A stretch of 33,857 nucleotides of DNA, from positions 1 through 33,857 of the forward strand of contig MAAT01000038.1 of assembly GCA_002162815.1 (NCBI GenBank), written 5' to 3'. Below the pieces are notes generated by a model, which saw only the letters and a program-made list of their open reading frames with translations, was not told the DNA's origin and did no database searches. This DNA comes from Gammaproteobacteria bacterium 53_120_T64. GTDB taxonomy: Bacteria > Pseudomonadota > Gammaproteobacteria > Pseudomonadales > Porticoccaceae. Every line of letters begins with the position of its first letter. Positions within the stretch are counted from its first letter, which is position 1. Made by a program: the position numbers and the translations under genes. Below, one piece after another: positions 7,329-15,971 of the stretch.

Positions 7329-8405
7329 TTCCGATTCCTTATTTTTATTAATATATCAGTCTTCAAAATACAGTCGCAGCGAGGGGAGAATACATAGCTT
7401 CGAACCTCTCCGCGCGCGCTCTCCCACCCCGAAAACCTACTCTCAGTTCACCTCGAATAAAGGGCGTATAACTAGCCCACTCGAAACGGGGTCGACGGCC
7501 TAAGTTTAAAACAGGCCTGCCTTTATCAGCGCCACAAGTACCCAGAGCAACAATGAAGGGGTACTACACAGCGAGACGACAAGCTCAAATACAAGGTCTT
7601 AATGACAGGCTGCAGGGAGAGTATCATGCCACGGCTATCCATTAAAAAACCCCTAGAAAGCATTGCCACTAATGCCGAGCAGAAGCTGGCGGCAAGTCAA
7701 TCCTCAAAGGACAGTGCCAAAGGGTTGTGATGGGCACCGCGCCAACTTATGACATCGAAACCCTCAGTCCGACAGGCTCCTGGACGCCGCCACGGCAACT
7801 GACCTCGCCCTAGGTCCAAAGCTAGGGCAAGAATCCCAGGGTCGATTGAGCGCACTCGCCTCTGCCTATGCTTACACTTAAAACAGACACTGCATATTTC
7901 GCCCCAACAGCTCCGCGCTAGTCAAGGCAATAACAAAACGACTATCTCGACTAACATTGCCCTCTAGAAACTTAATCAAAATAAGCATTAAACGACAACG
8001 ACCTGATCGCAAACAAAAATCGCTAAATACTCTTAATGAGAACTAACGAAAAAATAATCATTCAGACTACCCAGCCAACACACCCTGCTATAAAATTTTT
8101 TTACTGCCGCTAAACTGGCAACCGCACACACCTATTGACTTCACGCAAATAAATAAACAGCGATTATCCTCCCGGCAATCATCCCCCGAAAGAATGCCTT
8201 AAATAACTCAAAGACATGCGCCTATGTACTACAGCCGCCCCTTTTGAGACGCCTATCGCAGCAAGGTTTTTCTCCTATTTTAATCGCAAATATCTTAATT
8301 TAAAATATTCTCGATCATTTAATATCAAATGCATGTCCACCAGGACTGCGGAAAAACCAAGCGCCAAAATACCTTAATTATAATTTCATCAGCAGGGATC
8401 GCAAT
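7329..8405. other. AT-rich intergenic region without an intact gene
   Basis: This 1.1-kb stretch separates the divergent Rieske oxygenase and chemoreceptor genes. It is visibly richer in A and T than its surroundings, most strongly from about 7,970 onward. Apart from the short chemoreceptor-like start at 7,626 no long reading frame, RNA gene or strong palindrome was recognised. A TATAAT box occurs at 8,379-8,384 but it lies only 21 bp before the chemoreceptor start codon and has no good -35 partner. Confidence 0.7.
7626..7730 (+). pseudogene. probable decayed 5' end of a chemoreceptor gene, paralogous to the gene at 8,406
   Basis: A 34-residue frame begins MPRLSIKKPL; the intact gene 780 bp downstream begins [10 protein letters not shown]. 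The first 24 coding bases differ at only four positions. The similarity reaches into the leader: both have GCAGGGA exactly 7 bp before the ATG. The frame then stops at TGA. A later segment in another frame (7,771-7,881) contains LLDAAT, which may correspond to LNFDAAT of the intact protein. I infer a duplicated and eroded chemoreceptor start. A genuine 34-residue peptide cannot be excluded. Confidence 0.5.
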
Positions 8406-10046
8406 ATGGCACGACTATCTTTTAAAAAAGCTTCCACCAGCACCCAGCAACAAAACCCTCTACCAGTCGACAGCCTCTCTAGCAATAAAGCGCCCGCTCT
8501 TGCTATCGTTGATCAACCCAGCTTGAACAACGCCGATCTCGATGCCTTAAAACGTTTGGCCAAGGGTGATTTTAGTCATGCCGGTGAGCCCTCAAATTCA
8601 GAAACTGGCGAGCTGATTGAGAGTATTCGACTGATGATTGGCAGCTCACTTGGTCAGTCAAAAACATTAATCGCCGAGCTCAACTTCGATGCCGCCACAC
8701 TCAGTCAGCTTTGCAGCGATGGTGTTGCAGCGGCCACTAAAGATATCAGCGAAGAACTCGCCAACGCCCGCGACACGCCCGAGCGCCTGACATCCGTTGC
8801 CGCCGCCGCCGAAGAAATTTCAGTCAATGTTCTCGCCATTGCCGACAATGCCTCCGCTACGCAAAATCGTGTCGATGCTATCTCCAACACCACCCACGAG
8901 CTCACCGCAGCAGCCCACGAAATTGCCAAAAATGCGGTACTAGCTCGAAAGATCACCAGCACAGCAGTGACCGATACGGAGCTAGCGGCAAAGCAGTTTG
9001 CGCAATTAAAGACGGCCGCAGAAGAAATTAGCAAAGTCACTGACACCATCAGTGAAGTCTCCGACCAGACCAAATTATTGGCCTTAAATGCCACCATTGA
9101 GGCGGCTCGCGCTGGTGAAGCGGGCCTCGGTTTCGCCGTGGTCGCCAGTGAAGTTAAGCAGTTAGCCGCGCAAACCCACCTCGCCAATACCGACATAAAA
9201 AACAAGATCAACATTATACAATCGGCCGTCAACTCCTCCCTCCAAACCATACAGAGCCTTACCGGTGTTATCACCGAAGTTGACACCGTTGTCACCACTA
9301 TTGCCGCAGCCGCAGAGCAGCAGTCTCTGGCTACCAATAGTATTTCCGACACACTGGAGGGCACAACGGACGATATCAACACTATCAATATCAGTGTTAA
9401 TGAAAGCTCTCTCGCTATCAATGAGATGAATGAAAACCTTAGCTCATCCGCCACGATGGCCAATGCGATGAGCGACTTTATGGCAACGATGGCTCATGAC
9501 AATGAGGCCATGCTCGTCGCTGCCACCAGCAATTTTTCAGAAATCGTCACCCTGCAATCCCGCGGGGAAGATATTGGCCTCTTATACAAGCCCTACACCT
9601 TAAACGAAGAGCTCGAACACGCCGACATGACTGAGCAGGGGCTGTTCCGTTTTGGACCGCAGTGGAGCGTATTAGTGGATGATATGGACGATGAGCATTG
9701 TAAAATCTTTGCTTACTGCAATGAAATTCATCTCAAGGTAAAACAAGGGGATACTCAGGAAGACGTCCTACCGACCCTCATCGCCCTTGCCGACTACACC
9801 GCTTATCATTTCGCCGAAGAGGAGCGCATGATGAAAGCCCAGGCCTATCCCGAATTCACCAGTCAAAAGCGCGCCCACACCAAGCTACTCGCCAACGTCG
9901 CGGCAACCATAAAGAACATCAAAGACGGTGTTCGCGTCAATATGGTGGCAGTGATTGTCTTTCTCACCGAGTGGTTAAAGGGACATATTCTCGGTGAAGA
10001 TATTAAATATGGAGAATATTTTGCAGAGCGAGGCATACAGGTTTAG
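8406..10046 (+). CDS. soluble methyl-accepting chemotaxis protein with C-terminal hemerythrin domain
   Basis: A 546-residue chemoreceptor without transmembrane segments, so it should act in the cytoplasm. The ATG has AGGGA seven bases upstream. Residues 1 to about 80 are low-complexity. A coiled-coil MCP signalling domain follows, with the conserved hairpin tip from about residue 217 ([18 protein letters not shown]). Residues from about 415 form a bacteriohemerythrin domain: H431 (DDEHCKIF), H468 and E472 (YHFAEEE), H491, H527 and D532 (GHILGED). The position of the remaining iron-ligand histidine is Q487 (SQKRAHT). Hemerythrin chemoreceptors such as DcrH of Desulfovibrio sense oxygen through a di-iron site, so aerotaxis or NO/redox sensing is likely. 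No che genes are nearby. It would signal through CheA/CheW encoded elsewhere. Confidence 0.93.
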   Translation: MARLSFKKASTSTQQQNPLPVDSLSSNKAPALAIVDQPSLNNADLDALKRLAKGDFSHAGEPSNSETGELIESIRLMIGSSLGQSKTLIAELNFDAATLSQLCSDGVAAATKDISEELANARDTPERLTSVAAAAEEISVNVLAIADNASATQNRVDAISNTTHELTAAAHEIAKNAVLARKITSTAVTDTELAAKQFAQLKTAAEEISKVTDTISEVSDQTKLLALNATIEAARAGEAGLGFAVVASEVKQLAAQTHLANTDIKNKINIIQSAVNSSLQTIQSLTGVITEVDTVVTTIAAAAEQQSLATNSISDTLEGTTDDINTINISVNESSLAINEMNENLSSSATMANAMSDFMATMAHDNEAMLVAATSNFSEIVTLQSRGEDIGLLYKPYTLNEELEHADMTEQGLFRFGPQWSVLVDDMDDEHCKIFAYCNEIHLKVKQGDTQEDVLPTLIALADYTAYHFAEEERMMKAQAYPEFTSQKRAHTKLLANVAATIKNIKDGVRVNMVAVIVFLTEWLKGHILGEDIKYGEYFAERGIQV

Positions 10047-10085
10047 CGAGTGCGCGTTGCGCTGAGCACACAATATTAAAATCAA

Positions 10086-10108
10086 AGCACTGACTGTAAT
10101 TCAGTGCT
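10086..10108 (-). terminator. hairpin, probable rho-independent terminator of yaeQ
   Basis: AGCACTGA (10086-10093) and TCAGTGCT (10101-10108) form a perfect 8-bp stem with a 7-base loop between the convergent chemoreceptor and yaeQ genes. On the minus strand the stem is followed by TTTGATTTT, which fits a terminator for yaeQ. The plus-strand side lacks a T run. Confidence 0.6.
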
Positions 10109-10144
10109 GAAAAGAACAGCCCTCGTCTTATCGCCGAGGCCGAC

Positions 10145-10675
10145 TTACGACAGAGTAGACCAATGCACCTCACACTCACCGGTTGCTGCCGCTATATAGG
10201 CGGAATCACCGGTGATCGTCACGGACAGGTCCATGGTGCGTTGTAAGAGCGCCGTCAAGGTCTGTATATTCTGCCATTCAAACTGATACACAGAGACATC
10301 GAGTTGATTGAATTGCGCCTCAGCTTGGGCCCACCAGGCATTCGACTTGGAATTAAAACTGTAAACCTTAACTGCCTGCGCCAGCCGCCTTGCTTTTTTA
10401 ATTCTGTCCACGGCCGGCTCGCCAACGTCGATCCACATATTAAGCTGCCCATCGAGGGAGTGCGCCCAAATATCGGGCTCGTCCACGGCACTAAGGCCCG
10501 CCGTAAACACCAAGTGCTCCTCGGCGTTGATACAAAAAGCCAAGATGCGCACCATCATTCGCTCAGCGGTTTCTGAGGGATGCTGGGCAATGGTTACATT
10601 GAGGCTGTCGTAATAATTGCGATTGAGATCAGATAATGAGATTTTAAACTTAAAAATGGTCGGCTTTAATGCCAC
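10145..10675 (-). CDS. yaeQ: YaeQ family protein
   Basis: A 176-residue cytoplasmic protein that matches YaeQ along its whole length. Recognisable parts are MALKPTIFKFKISLSDL at the start, QHPSETAERMMVRILAF, the DEPDIW segment, MWIDVGEP, RIKKARRLA, and WWAQAE. The start is GTG at 10675, with GAGGA seven bases upstream. YaeQ has a PD-(D/E)xK nuclease-like fold and was first noted as a factor able to compensate for loss of RfaH in enterobacteria; its cellular role is still unclear. It lies upstream of a terminator-like hairpin and convergent with the chemoreceptor gene. Confidence 0.93.
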   Translation of the reverse strand: MALKPTIFKFKISLSDLNRNYYDSLNVTIAQHPSETAERMMVRILAFCINAEEHLVFTAGLSAVDEPDIWAHSLDGQLNMWIDVGEPAVDRIKKARRLAQAVKVYSFNSKSNAWWAQAEAQFNQLDVSVYQFEWQNIQTLTALLQRTMDLSVTITGDSAYIAAATGECEVHWSTLS

Positions 10676-10730
10676 AAATACATCCTCGACGTTGACAAGG
10701 CGGTATTAAACGACGCCTCGACAATACAGG

Positions 10731-11528
10731 CTATTCATTTCGCCAAACGGGGCTGCGTTTCTCCATAAACGCATCAATACCTTCCTGGGCATCGAGGGCC
10801 ATCATATTGTCCACCATCACCTCGCCACAGTGCTGGTAGGCATCGCCCAAGTTTTCATCACACTGTTGATAAAAGGCTTGTTTACCCATTTTTAATGTCA
10901 GCGCTGACTTACTGGCAATCTTCAGCGCCAGTGCATCCACCGTATGCTCAAGCTCATTCGCTGTCGCTAAATCATTAATAAAACCCATTTCATAAGCCCG
11001 CTGAGCCGATATAAAGTCACCGAGCAGGAGCATCTCCAGGGCATGCTTGCGCGACACATTGCGCGACAGCGCCACCATCGGTGTCGAGCAAAACAAACCT
11101 AAATTGACACCTGGCGTGGCAAAGCGAGAATTTTCCTCGGCAACGGCAAGGTCGCAGCTGGCCACCAATTGGCAACCCGCCGCCGTTGCCACACCGTGTA
11201 CTTTTGCAATGACCGGTTTCGGCGACTGGACAATAGCCAACATTAACGCCGTGCAGGTACTAAAGGTCAGCTGCTGAAATTCTCGCTCGGGGTGACGGCG
11301 CATTTCCGCCAAATCATGACCCGCACAAAACCCCTTACCCGCACCCGCGAGCACAATAACTTTAACGCCATCATCGGCAGACAATAGCTTAAAGGCACCA
11401 AGCAAAGACTGCATACAGTCAATCGACAAGGCGTTATAGGCTGCGGGGCGATTGATGGTAATTCGACCGATACCTCGCTTATCTTTAGCGGTAATAACAC
11501 TATTCACGACTGCTGTTATCGAAACCAC
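10731..11528 (-). CDS. enoyl-CoA hydratase/isomerase family protein, ECHDC3-like
   Basis: A 265-residue crotonase-fold protein. GTG at 11528 is the start, with GAGAGG eight bases upstream inside the end of the preceding gene; only two bases separate it from that gene's stop, so translation is probably coupled. The oxyanion-hole segments are GFCAGHDLAEM and GVATAAGCQLVASCDLAVA. The following segment reads PGVNLGLFCSTP, where classical hydratases have a catalytic Glu. This is typical of the ECHDC3 subgroup. Hydratase activity is therefore uncertain; another acyl-CoA reaction is possible. Confidence 0.87.
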   Translation of the reverse strand: MVSITAVVNSVITAKDKRGIGRITINRPAAYNALSIDCMQSLLGAFKLLSADDGVKVIVLAGAGKGFCAGHDLAEMRRHPEREFQQLTFSTCTALMLAIVQSPKPVIAKVHGVATAAGCQLVASCDLAVAEENSRFATPGVNLGLFCSTPMVALSRNVSRKHALEMLLLGDFISAQRAYEMGFINDLATANELEHTVDALALKIASKSALTLKMGKQAFYQQCDENLGDAYQHCGEVMVDNMMALDAQEGIDAFMEKRSPVWRNE

Positions 11529-11530
11529 TA

Positions 11531-12481
11531 TTAATACCTCTCGCCCTCGGCGGTGGGTAGCTTAGCGCGAATATCGGCTAACTCGGCGGCACTGAATTTC
11601 ACCGCCAAGGCCGCCAGGTTTTCCTGCAAACGGGAGAGTTTGCGGGTACCGGGAATCGGAAAAATAGTATCGCCTTGATTCAATACCCAAGCCAACGCCA
11701 CCTGTGCCGAGCTAATGTTTTTGTCTTTACTAATGGCTTCGAGCAGGGCCAGGAATTTTTTATTGTCCTCTAAGGCTTCCTGCTGAAAGCGTGGGCTGGC
11801 AAGGCGGTAATCGTCGGCCTGTAAACTCTCCCGGGATTGAATGGCCCCGGTTAAAAAGCCTCGACCCAGTGGGCTATAGGGCACAAAACCAATCCCCAAT
11901 TCACGACAGGTGGCGAGAATATCGCCCTCGACATCGCGACTCCACAGCGAGTATTCAGTTTGCAGGGCGGTAATAGTCGCCACTTTACTGGCGCGCTGTA
12001 GTTCCTCTGGACTGGCTTCACTGAGGCCTAAGTAGCGCACCTTGCCAGCATCGACCAAATCTTTCATCGCGCCGACCGTGTCTTCAATGGGTACATTGGG
12101 GTCGATACGGTGGGCGTAATAGAGGTCAATGACATCGGTATTTAAACGTTTCAGGCTGGCCTCACAGGCTTTCTTGATATAGGCGGGGCTACAATCGAGA
12201 CCCTTCCAGCCACCGTCGGCATCACGTAAAAAGCCGAACTTGGTGGCCAATACGACGCTATCTCTCTTACCCTTAAAGGCCCGCCCGAGTAACTCTTCAT
12301 TGCGACCGCTACCGTACATATCGGCAGTATCAAAAAAATTCACGCCCAGCTCGATAGCTCCGTGTAGGGTCGTGATGGACTCGCCCTCGTCACTGCTGCC
12401 GTAGAATTCTGACATGCCCATGCAGCCGAGGCCAAGGCGGGAGATCTGCAGGTCGCTGTTGCCCAGTTGAAAGTGGTCCAT
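11531..12481 (-). CDS. aldo/keto reductase
   Basis: A 316-residue NADPH-dependent reductase with a TIM-barrel fold. The catalytic tetrad can be read directly as D51, Y56, K81 and H124 ([21 protein letters not shown]). Further family marks are LGLGCMGMS near the start, [13 protein letters not shown], and the cofactor-binding [13 protein letters not shown] near the end. It resembles the YakC/AKR13 group. The ATG at 12481 has AAGGA eight bases upstream. It is followed after two bases by the enoyl-CoA hydratase-like gene and preceded by the Nudix gene at 42 bp, so the three may form one transcript. The natural aldehyde or ketone substrate is unknown. Confidence 0.92.
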   Translation of the reverse strand: MDHFQLGNSDLQISRLGLGCMGMSEFYGSSDEGESITTLHGAIELGVNFFDTADMYGSGRNEELLGRAFKGKRDSVVLATKFGFLRDADGGWKGLDCSPAYIKKACEASLKRLNTDVIDLYYAHRIDPNVPIEDTVGAMKDLVDAGKVRYLGLSEASPEELQRASKVATITALQTEYSLWSRDVEGDILATCRELGIGFVPYSPLGRGFLTGAIQSRESLQADDYRLASPRFQQEALEDNKKFLALLEAISKDKNISSAQVALAWVLNQGDTIFPIPGTRKLSRLQENLAALAVKFSAAELADIRAKLPTAEGERY

Positions 12482-12523
12482 GCTGTGCTTCCTTGTTTTG
12501 TTAAGTGCTCGCTAGGTTGCGCT

Positions 12524-13120
12524 TCACGCGCTGGCAAAATTCGGGTCAACCGGCGCACCCGCCAAGTCGGTTTCAAAATAGCGGCGAATAATATGCGTAT
12601 CGGCCTCAAAAGCCATCTCGGGAAAGTCCCCGGTATAGGGAAACCAAGCCACCTCTTCCATGCCGTCTGCCGCCTGTAACTCGCCACCAATGACGTCGGC
12701 CAATAACACCGTGACCAATGAATGGATATTGGGCGACAGATAATTCGTCACCACGCTGATAATCGACTGTACGCGAATATCCAGCGTGGTTTCTTCCTTC
12801 ACCTCGCGCACCGCCGCACTTAGGTAGTCCTCATGAAACTCAACATAGCCACAGGGCATGCACCACTGGCCGTGGCCCAGGCTTTTAGAGATGCGCTTGC
12901 CCAAGACAAAGCGGCCCTTATCGACAATTAACACCGCAATCGCCGGCTGCGGGTTTTTGTAGTGCACCGCAGGGCAGGCCGTACAGGAAGCGCGAACACC
13001 GCCCGCCACCACCTCGCTGATACAGGGAGCACCGCAACGACTACAATAGCGCTCGCGCTGAGCGTCCTCGGCGGCGCTAATCATCGGCTGGTAGGCACTG
13101 AAAACTTGTTGTGGCTGCAT
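12524..13120 (-). CDS. Nudix hydrolase with N-terminal zinc ribbon
   Basis: A 198-residue protein if it starts at the ATG at 13120. The N-terminal part has YCSRCGAPC and SCTACPAVHY, a four-cysteine zinc ribbon. The Nudix box begins at GYVEFHEDYLSAAV and continues REVKEETTL, matching G-x5-E-x7-REUxEE, with Thr where the box usually has Gly. Such proteins hydrolyse nucleoside diphosphates linked to another moiety, for example NADH, ADP-ribose or FAD; the ribbon recalls NudC-type enzymes. The start is uncertain. A GTG at 13186 would add 22 residues, and an unusually complete Shine-Dalgarno-like sequence lies at 13181-13190. Confidence 0.87.
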   Translation of the reverse strand: MQPQQVFSAYQPMISAAEDAQRERYCSRCGAPCISEVVAGGVRASCTACPAVHYKNPQPAIAVLIVDKGRFVLGKRISKSLGHGQWCMPCGYVEFHEDYLSAAVREVKEETTLDIRVQSIISVVTNYLSPNIHSLVTVLLADVIGGELQAADGMEEVAWFPYTGDFPEMAFEADTHIIRRYFETDLAGAPVDPNFASA

Positions 13121-13180
13121 GGTAGCGGGCTTCGACAATTTGTTATTATTTGCGCCTAGCCTAGCAGTCTTGGCCGCTGA

Positions 13181-13190
13181 GATCACCTCC
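13181..13190 (-). promoter_or_regulatory. full-length Shine-Dalgarno-like sequence without a well-placed start codon
   Basis: Read on the minus strand these ten bases are GGAGGTGATC, a complete complement of the 3' end of 16S rRNA. The nearest in-frame ATG of the Nudix gene is 60 bases downstream, and the GTG inside the motif is too close to it. It may be a coincidence, or it may mark a leader ORF or ribosome-standby site. Confidence 0.35.
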
Positions 13191-13272
13191 AGCGCCGGAG
13201 TCTGATTTTCATTCCGCCGACGACGGCAATAGATCTACCGGCCCACAGCAGGGTTCGAAGGAAGCACAAGCT

Positions 13273-14736
13273 ATGAAATACAGCGATCTGCGCGATTTTA
13301 TCGCCTTTCTCGAAAAGCGCGGTGAATTGAAACGCATCAGCGTCGAGGTTGACCCCAATCTTGAGATGACGGAAATTTGCGACCGTGTCCTTAAAGCCGG
13401 CGGCCCCGCTCTGCTGTTTGAAAACCCCAAGGGCTACAGCACGCCGGTACTGGCCAATTTATTCGGTACCCCCGAGCGCGTCGCCCTGGGCATGGGTCAG
13501 GAGAGCGTCGAGGCCCTGCGCGAAGTCGGTAAGTTACTCGCCTTTTTAAAGGAACCCGAGCCGCCCAAGGGCATTAAAGACCTCTGGGACAAGCGCGAAT
13601 CCTTCAAGCCGGTACTGAATATGGCCGTTAAGGTCGCCAAGAAAGCGCCCTGCCAGGACATTGTCCTAGAGGGCGATGCCGTCGATTTAGGCCAACTACC
13701 GATTCAAACCTGCTGGCCCGAAGACGCCGGGCCATTAATCACCTGGCCATTGGTGGTCACCCGTGGGCCGGAGAAAGAGCGGCAAAACCTCGGCATCTAC
13801 CGCATGCAGGTGATCGGAAAGAATCGCGTGATTATGCGTTGGCTGGCCCAGCGCGGCGGTGCACTGGATTTTCGCGAGTGGCAGGCCGCCCACCCCGGCG
13901 AACCCTTTCCCATCGCGGTGGCATTGGGCGCCGACCCGGCGACGATACTCGGCGCGGTCACGCCGGTGCCCGACTCCCTCTCGGAATACGCCTTTGCCGG
14001 CTTGTTGCGCGGCGAAAAAACTGTCGTCACCCAATGTCTCGGCAATGACCTACAAGTACCCGCCAGTGCCGAATTTATTCTCGAGGGCCATATTGCCCCC
14101 GACGATGAGGCCGACGAGGGCCCCTTTGGCGACCACACCGGCTATTACAATGAGGTCGAGCGCTTTCCGGTGATGACCATCGATCGCATCACCCACCGCC
14201 GCGACCCCATCTACCACAGCACCTACACCGGGCGCCCACCCGATGAGCCGGCCATCCTCGGCGTCGCCCTCAATGAGGTCTTCGTGCCCCTGCTACAAAA
14301 GCAGTTTCCGGAAATTGTCGACTTCTACCTGCCGCCAGAGGGCTGCTCCTATCGCTTCGCCGTGGTCACCATGAAGAAGCAATACCCCGGCCACGCCAAG
14401 CGGGTAATGATGGGGGTCTGGTCTTTCTTGCGCCAGTTTATGTACACCAAGTTTATCGTCGTCACCGATGAGGATGTCGATGCCCGCAACTGGGAGGATG
14501 TGATCTGGGCGATGACCACGCGCATGGACCCGGCGCGAGACACGGTGATGATAGAAAACACCCCCATCGACTATCTCGACTTCGCCTCGCCGGTCTCCGG
14601 CCTCGGTTCAAAAATCGGCTTTGATGCCACCAATAAGTGGCCGGCGGAAACGCAAAGGGAGTGGGGTAAGCCCATCGCCATGTCGGCGGAAGTCAAAAGC
14701 CGAGTGGATGATATTTTGGCGGGACTGGATTTATAA
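13273..14736 (+). CDS. ubiD: 4-hydroxy-3-polyprenylbenzoate decarboxylase UbiD
   Basis: A 487-residue prenylated-FMN-dependent decarboxylase of ubiquinone biosynthesis, removing the carboxyl group of the octaprenyl-hydroxybenzoate intermediate. Length is close to that of E. coli UbiD. The N-terminus [19 protein letters not shown] is characteristic, as are [10 protein letters not shown], the [10 protein letters not shown] region, [16 protein letters not shown], and [12 protein letters not shown] with E282 and D287 in the catalytic loop. AAGGA lies ten bases before the ATG. The protein needs the cofactor made by UbiX, whose gene is not in the window. It is divergent from the Nudix gene. Confidence 0.97.
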   Translation: MKYSDLRDFIAFLEKRGELKRISVEVDPNLEMTEICDRVLKAGGPALLFENPKGYSTPVLANLFGTPERVALGMGQESVEALREVGKLLAFLKEPEPPKGIKDLWDKRESFKPVLNMAVKVAKKAPCQDIVLEGDAVDLGQLPIQTCWPEDAGPLITWPLVVTRGPEKERQNLGIYRMQVIGKNRVIMRWLAQRGGALDFREWQAAHPGEPFPIAVALGADPATILGAVTPVPDSLSEYAFAGLLRGEKTVVTQCLGNDLQVPASAEFILEGHIAPDDEADEGPFGDHTGYYNEVERFPVMTIDRITHRRDPIYHSTYTGRPPDEPAILGVALNEVFVPLLQKQFPEIVDFYLPPEGCSYRFAVVTMKKQYPGHAKRVMMGVWSFLRQFMYTKFIVVTDEDVDARNWEDVIWAMTTRMDPARDTVMIENTPIDYLDFASPVSGLGSKIGFDATNKWPAETQREWGKPIAMSAEVKSRVDDILAGLDL

Positions 14737-14746
14737 GCGGGGAAAG

Positions 14747-14782
14747 ACGTGAATAGTGACGGAGGCTTGTCACTATTCACGT
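14747..14782. terminator. perfect 14-bp stem-loop between ubiD and the first pilin gene
   Basis: ACGTGAATAGTGAC (14747-14760) and GTCACTATTCACGT (14769-14782) are exactly complementary around an 8-base loop. The element lies 11 bp after the ubiD stop and 18 bp beyond the convergent pilin-like gene. Neither side has a clear T run, so it may be a bidirectional terminator or an mRNA-stabilising hairpin. Confidence 0.6.
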
Positions 14783-14800
14783 CGTTAGAAAGGTAAAAAC

Positions 14801-15418
14801 TTAAATCGAGATAGTCATATTGAGCGTAGCAGTTAAATCGTAAGTCGCGCCACTCCCCCCTCTTCGCGCCACATCACCACTGGTGGCATCGCCATCATCA
14901 AATTCGTTGTCATAGCGCTGAGCAACATCGCCGGGAACATCCTGGCTCAGTATTTTCGTTTCACGGACCCCGTTACCCCAAGTACCTGTTGAAATTGAAC
15001 TGACCAGGCCCCCATAGGTATGGGCAGGAGGTGCCGCGGCGTCGATCACACTCGGGTCACCGGGAATAATCCCCGCATAGCGCAGGTGAGACCAAACGTT
15101 GCAAGACTCTTCAGCTGTATTACAAAGCCCACCGGCAATGCGACCATTGCCATTGCCCGCCACGGCACCGGGATCGAGGGCCGTAATATTTGAGATATCC
15201 CCCGGCAAACCTCGATAGGTATCCTGAAAAGTATAAAAAGCGCCGCGATAACTCTCCATTTGTTTAACGAAGTTTTTATATTTGGCATTATCGATTAGCA
15301 CCTGACCTTTTAATACACCGCCTAGAATCAGACCGATAATCACCAACACAATGGCGATTTCAACCAGGGTAAAACCCGACTGTTTATTCTTATTGACTGT
15401 CGAAAACTGACGCTCCAT
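14801..15418 (-). CDS. type IV pilin-like protein with prepilin methylation motif (paralog 1)
   Basis: A 205-residue prepilin. The ATG at 15418 is preferred over the GTG at 15424 because GGAG then lies seven bases upstream. The leader ends in KNKQSG, and prepilin peptidase would cut before FTLVEIAIVLVIIGLI, leaving Phe as residue 1 and Glu as residue 5. The globular part contains LKGQVLIDNAKYKNF, LPGDISNI, a two-cysteine stretch (GLCNTAEESCNVW) and the FDDGDATSG segment. Closely related to the protein encoded from 16592. It could be a minor pilin or a type II secretion-like pseudopilin; no assembly ATPase, platform or peptidase gene is in the window, so it must use machinery encoded elsewhere. 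Confidence 0.88.
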   Translation of the reverse strand: MERQFSTVNKNKQSGFTLVEIAIVLVIIGLILGGVLKGQVLIDNAKYKNFVKQMESYRGAFYTFQDTYRGLPGDISNITALDPGAVAGNGNGRIAGGLCNTAEESCNVWSHLRYAGIIPGDPSVIDAAAPPAHTYGGLVSSISTGTWGNGVRETKILSQDVPGDVAQRYDNEFDDGDATSGDVARRGGSGATYDLTATLNMTISI

Positions 15419-15971
15419 AAACACACTCCATCACTACTATAAAAAAATACGGTGAAGACAAAACTGTCTTTTACAGCCTGCCCACCCTGCTTGAACACAA
15501 CGGCACGCACAGTAGTTGGCTTTTCTTATCGCTTCAATGTAGCGCGGGCGCTAGCTTTGACGAGCGTCACAAAGCGCTGGGCTTATTCGACATAGTTAGA
15601 CATTGGTCACGCAATTCCCAGGCTACCTGCAAGTACACAGCGACGCTGATCACAAACACCAAACGGTTGCCCACTGACTGCCTCGTTAGCATCGCCCAAG
15701 GGTCGACCGAGTACACAATCTGATCGGCACCACTAACAGTCCGTAGAAACATTCCTGCAACGACCAAGGACATAAAGCGGTTTCGATACCAGCCATAAAT
15801 ACTCGGCGGAGACAGAAAAAGCGCGCGGCAAGCCGATAACGATGATGGCAGAGCTGAAAGTCCAAATTGGCAATATTATGGCGGGCGAAATTGATAGGCC
15901 GATAGAAGGGTAATACCGCAGGGCCTCGACTAGCCCTGCTGCTGGCCCCTCAGTGGAGGCGCCGAGAACAC
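15419..15971. other. 553-bp gap between the two pilin-like genes
   Basis: The part next to 15418 is the leader of paralog 1. The rest holds no gene that can be supported well. A minus-strand frame open from about 15,876 to 15,567 is treated separately. No strong terminator or repeat was seen. Confidence 0.6.
15567..15773 (-). CDS. possible small membrane protein, unsupported
   Basis: A 68-residue frame with hydrophobic stretches (MSLVVAGMFLRT and LVFVISVAVYLQVAW) and a VDPWAML segment. The frame stays open upstream for about 34 codons without ATG, reading LSPPSIYGWYRNRF just before the start. This looks more protein-like than typical noise. There is no convincing ribosome-binding site and no family was recognised. 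It may be a real small protein, a remnant or chance. Confidence 0.25.
   Translation of the reverse strand: MSLVVAGMFLRTVSGADQIVYSVDPWAMLTRQSVGNRLVFVISVAVYLQVAWELRDQCLTMSNKPSAL

Noticed and set aside
7771..7881. A 36-codon open stretch containing LLDAAT as an independent gene
   Set aside because: It has no start codon or ribosome-binding site. It is considered only as possible debris of a chemoreceptor gene.
8379..8384. TATAAT box before the chemoreceptor gene as its -10 element
   Set aside because: It is only 21 bp before the start codon, leaving a very short leader, and no -35 sequence occurs at the right distance.
8705..9463. A 252-codon open frame antisense to the chemoreceptor gene
   Set aside because: It lies fully inside the MCP signalling domain, is composed mostly of Ala, Ser, Val and Leu from complementary codons, and has no ribosome-binding site. 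It is a shadow of the real gene.
12340..12690. A 116-codon minus-strand frame across the aldo/keto reductase and Nudix genes
   Set aside because: It overlaps two real genes in another frame, and its Arg/Pro/Ser-rich composition is typical of a shadow frame in GC-rich DNA.
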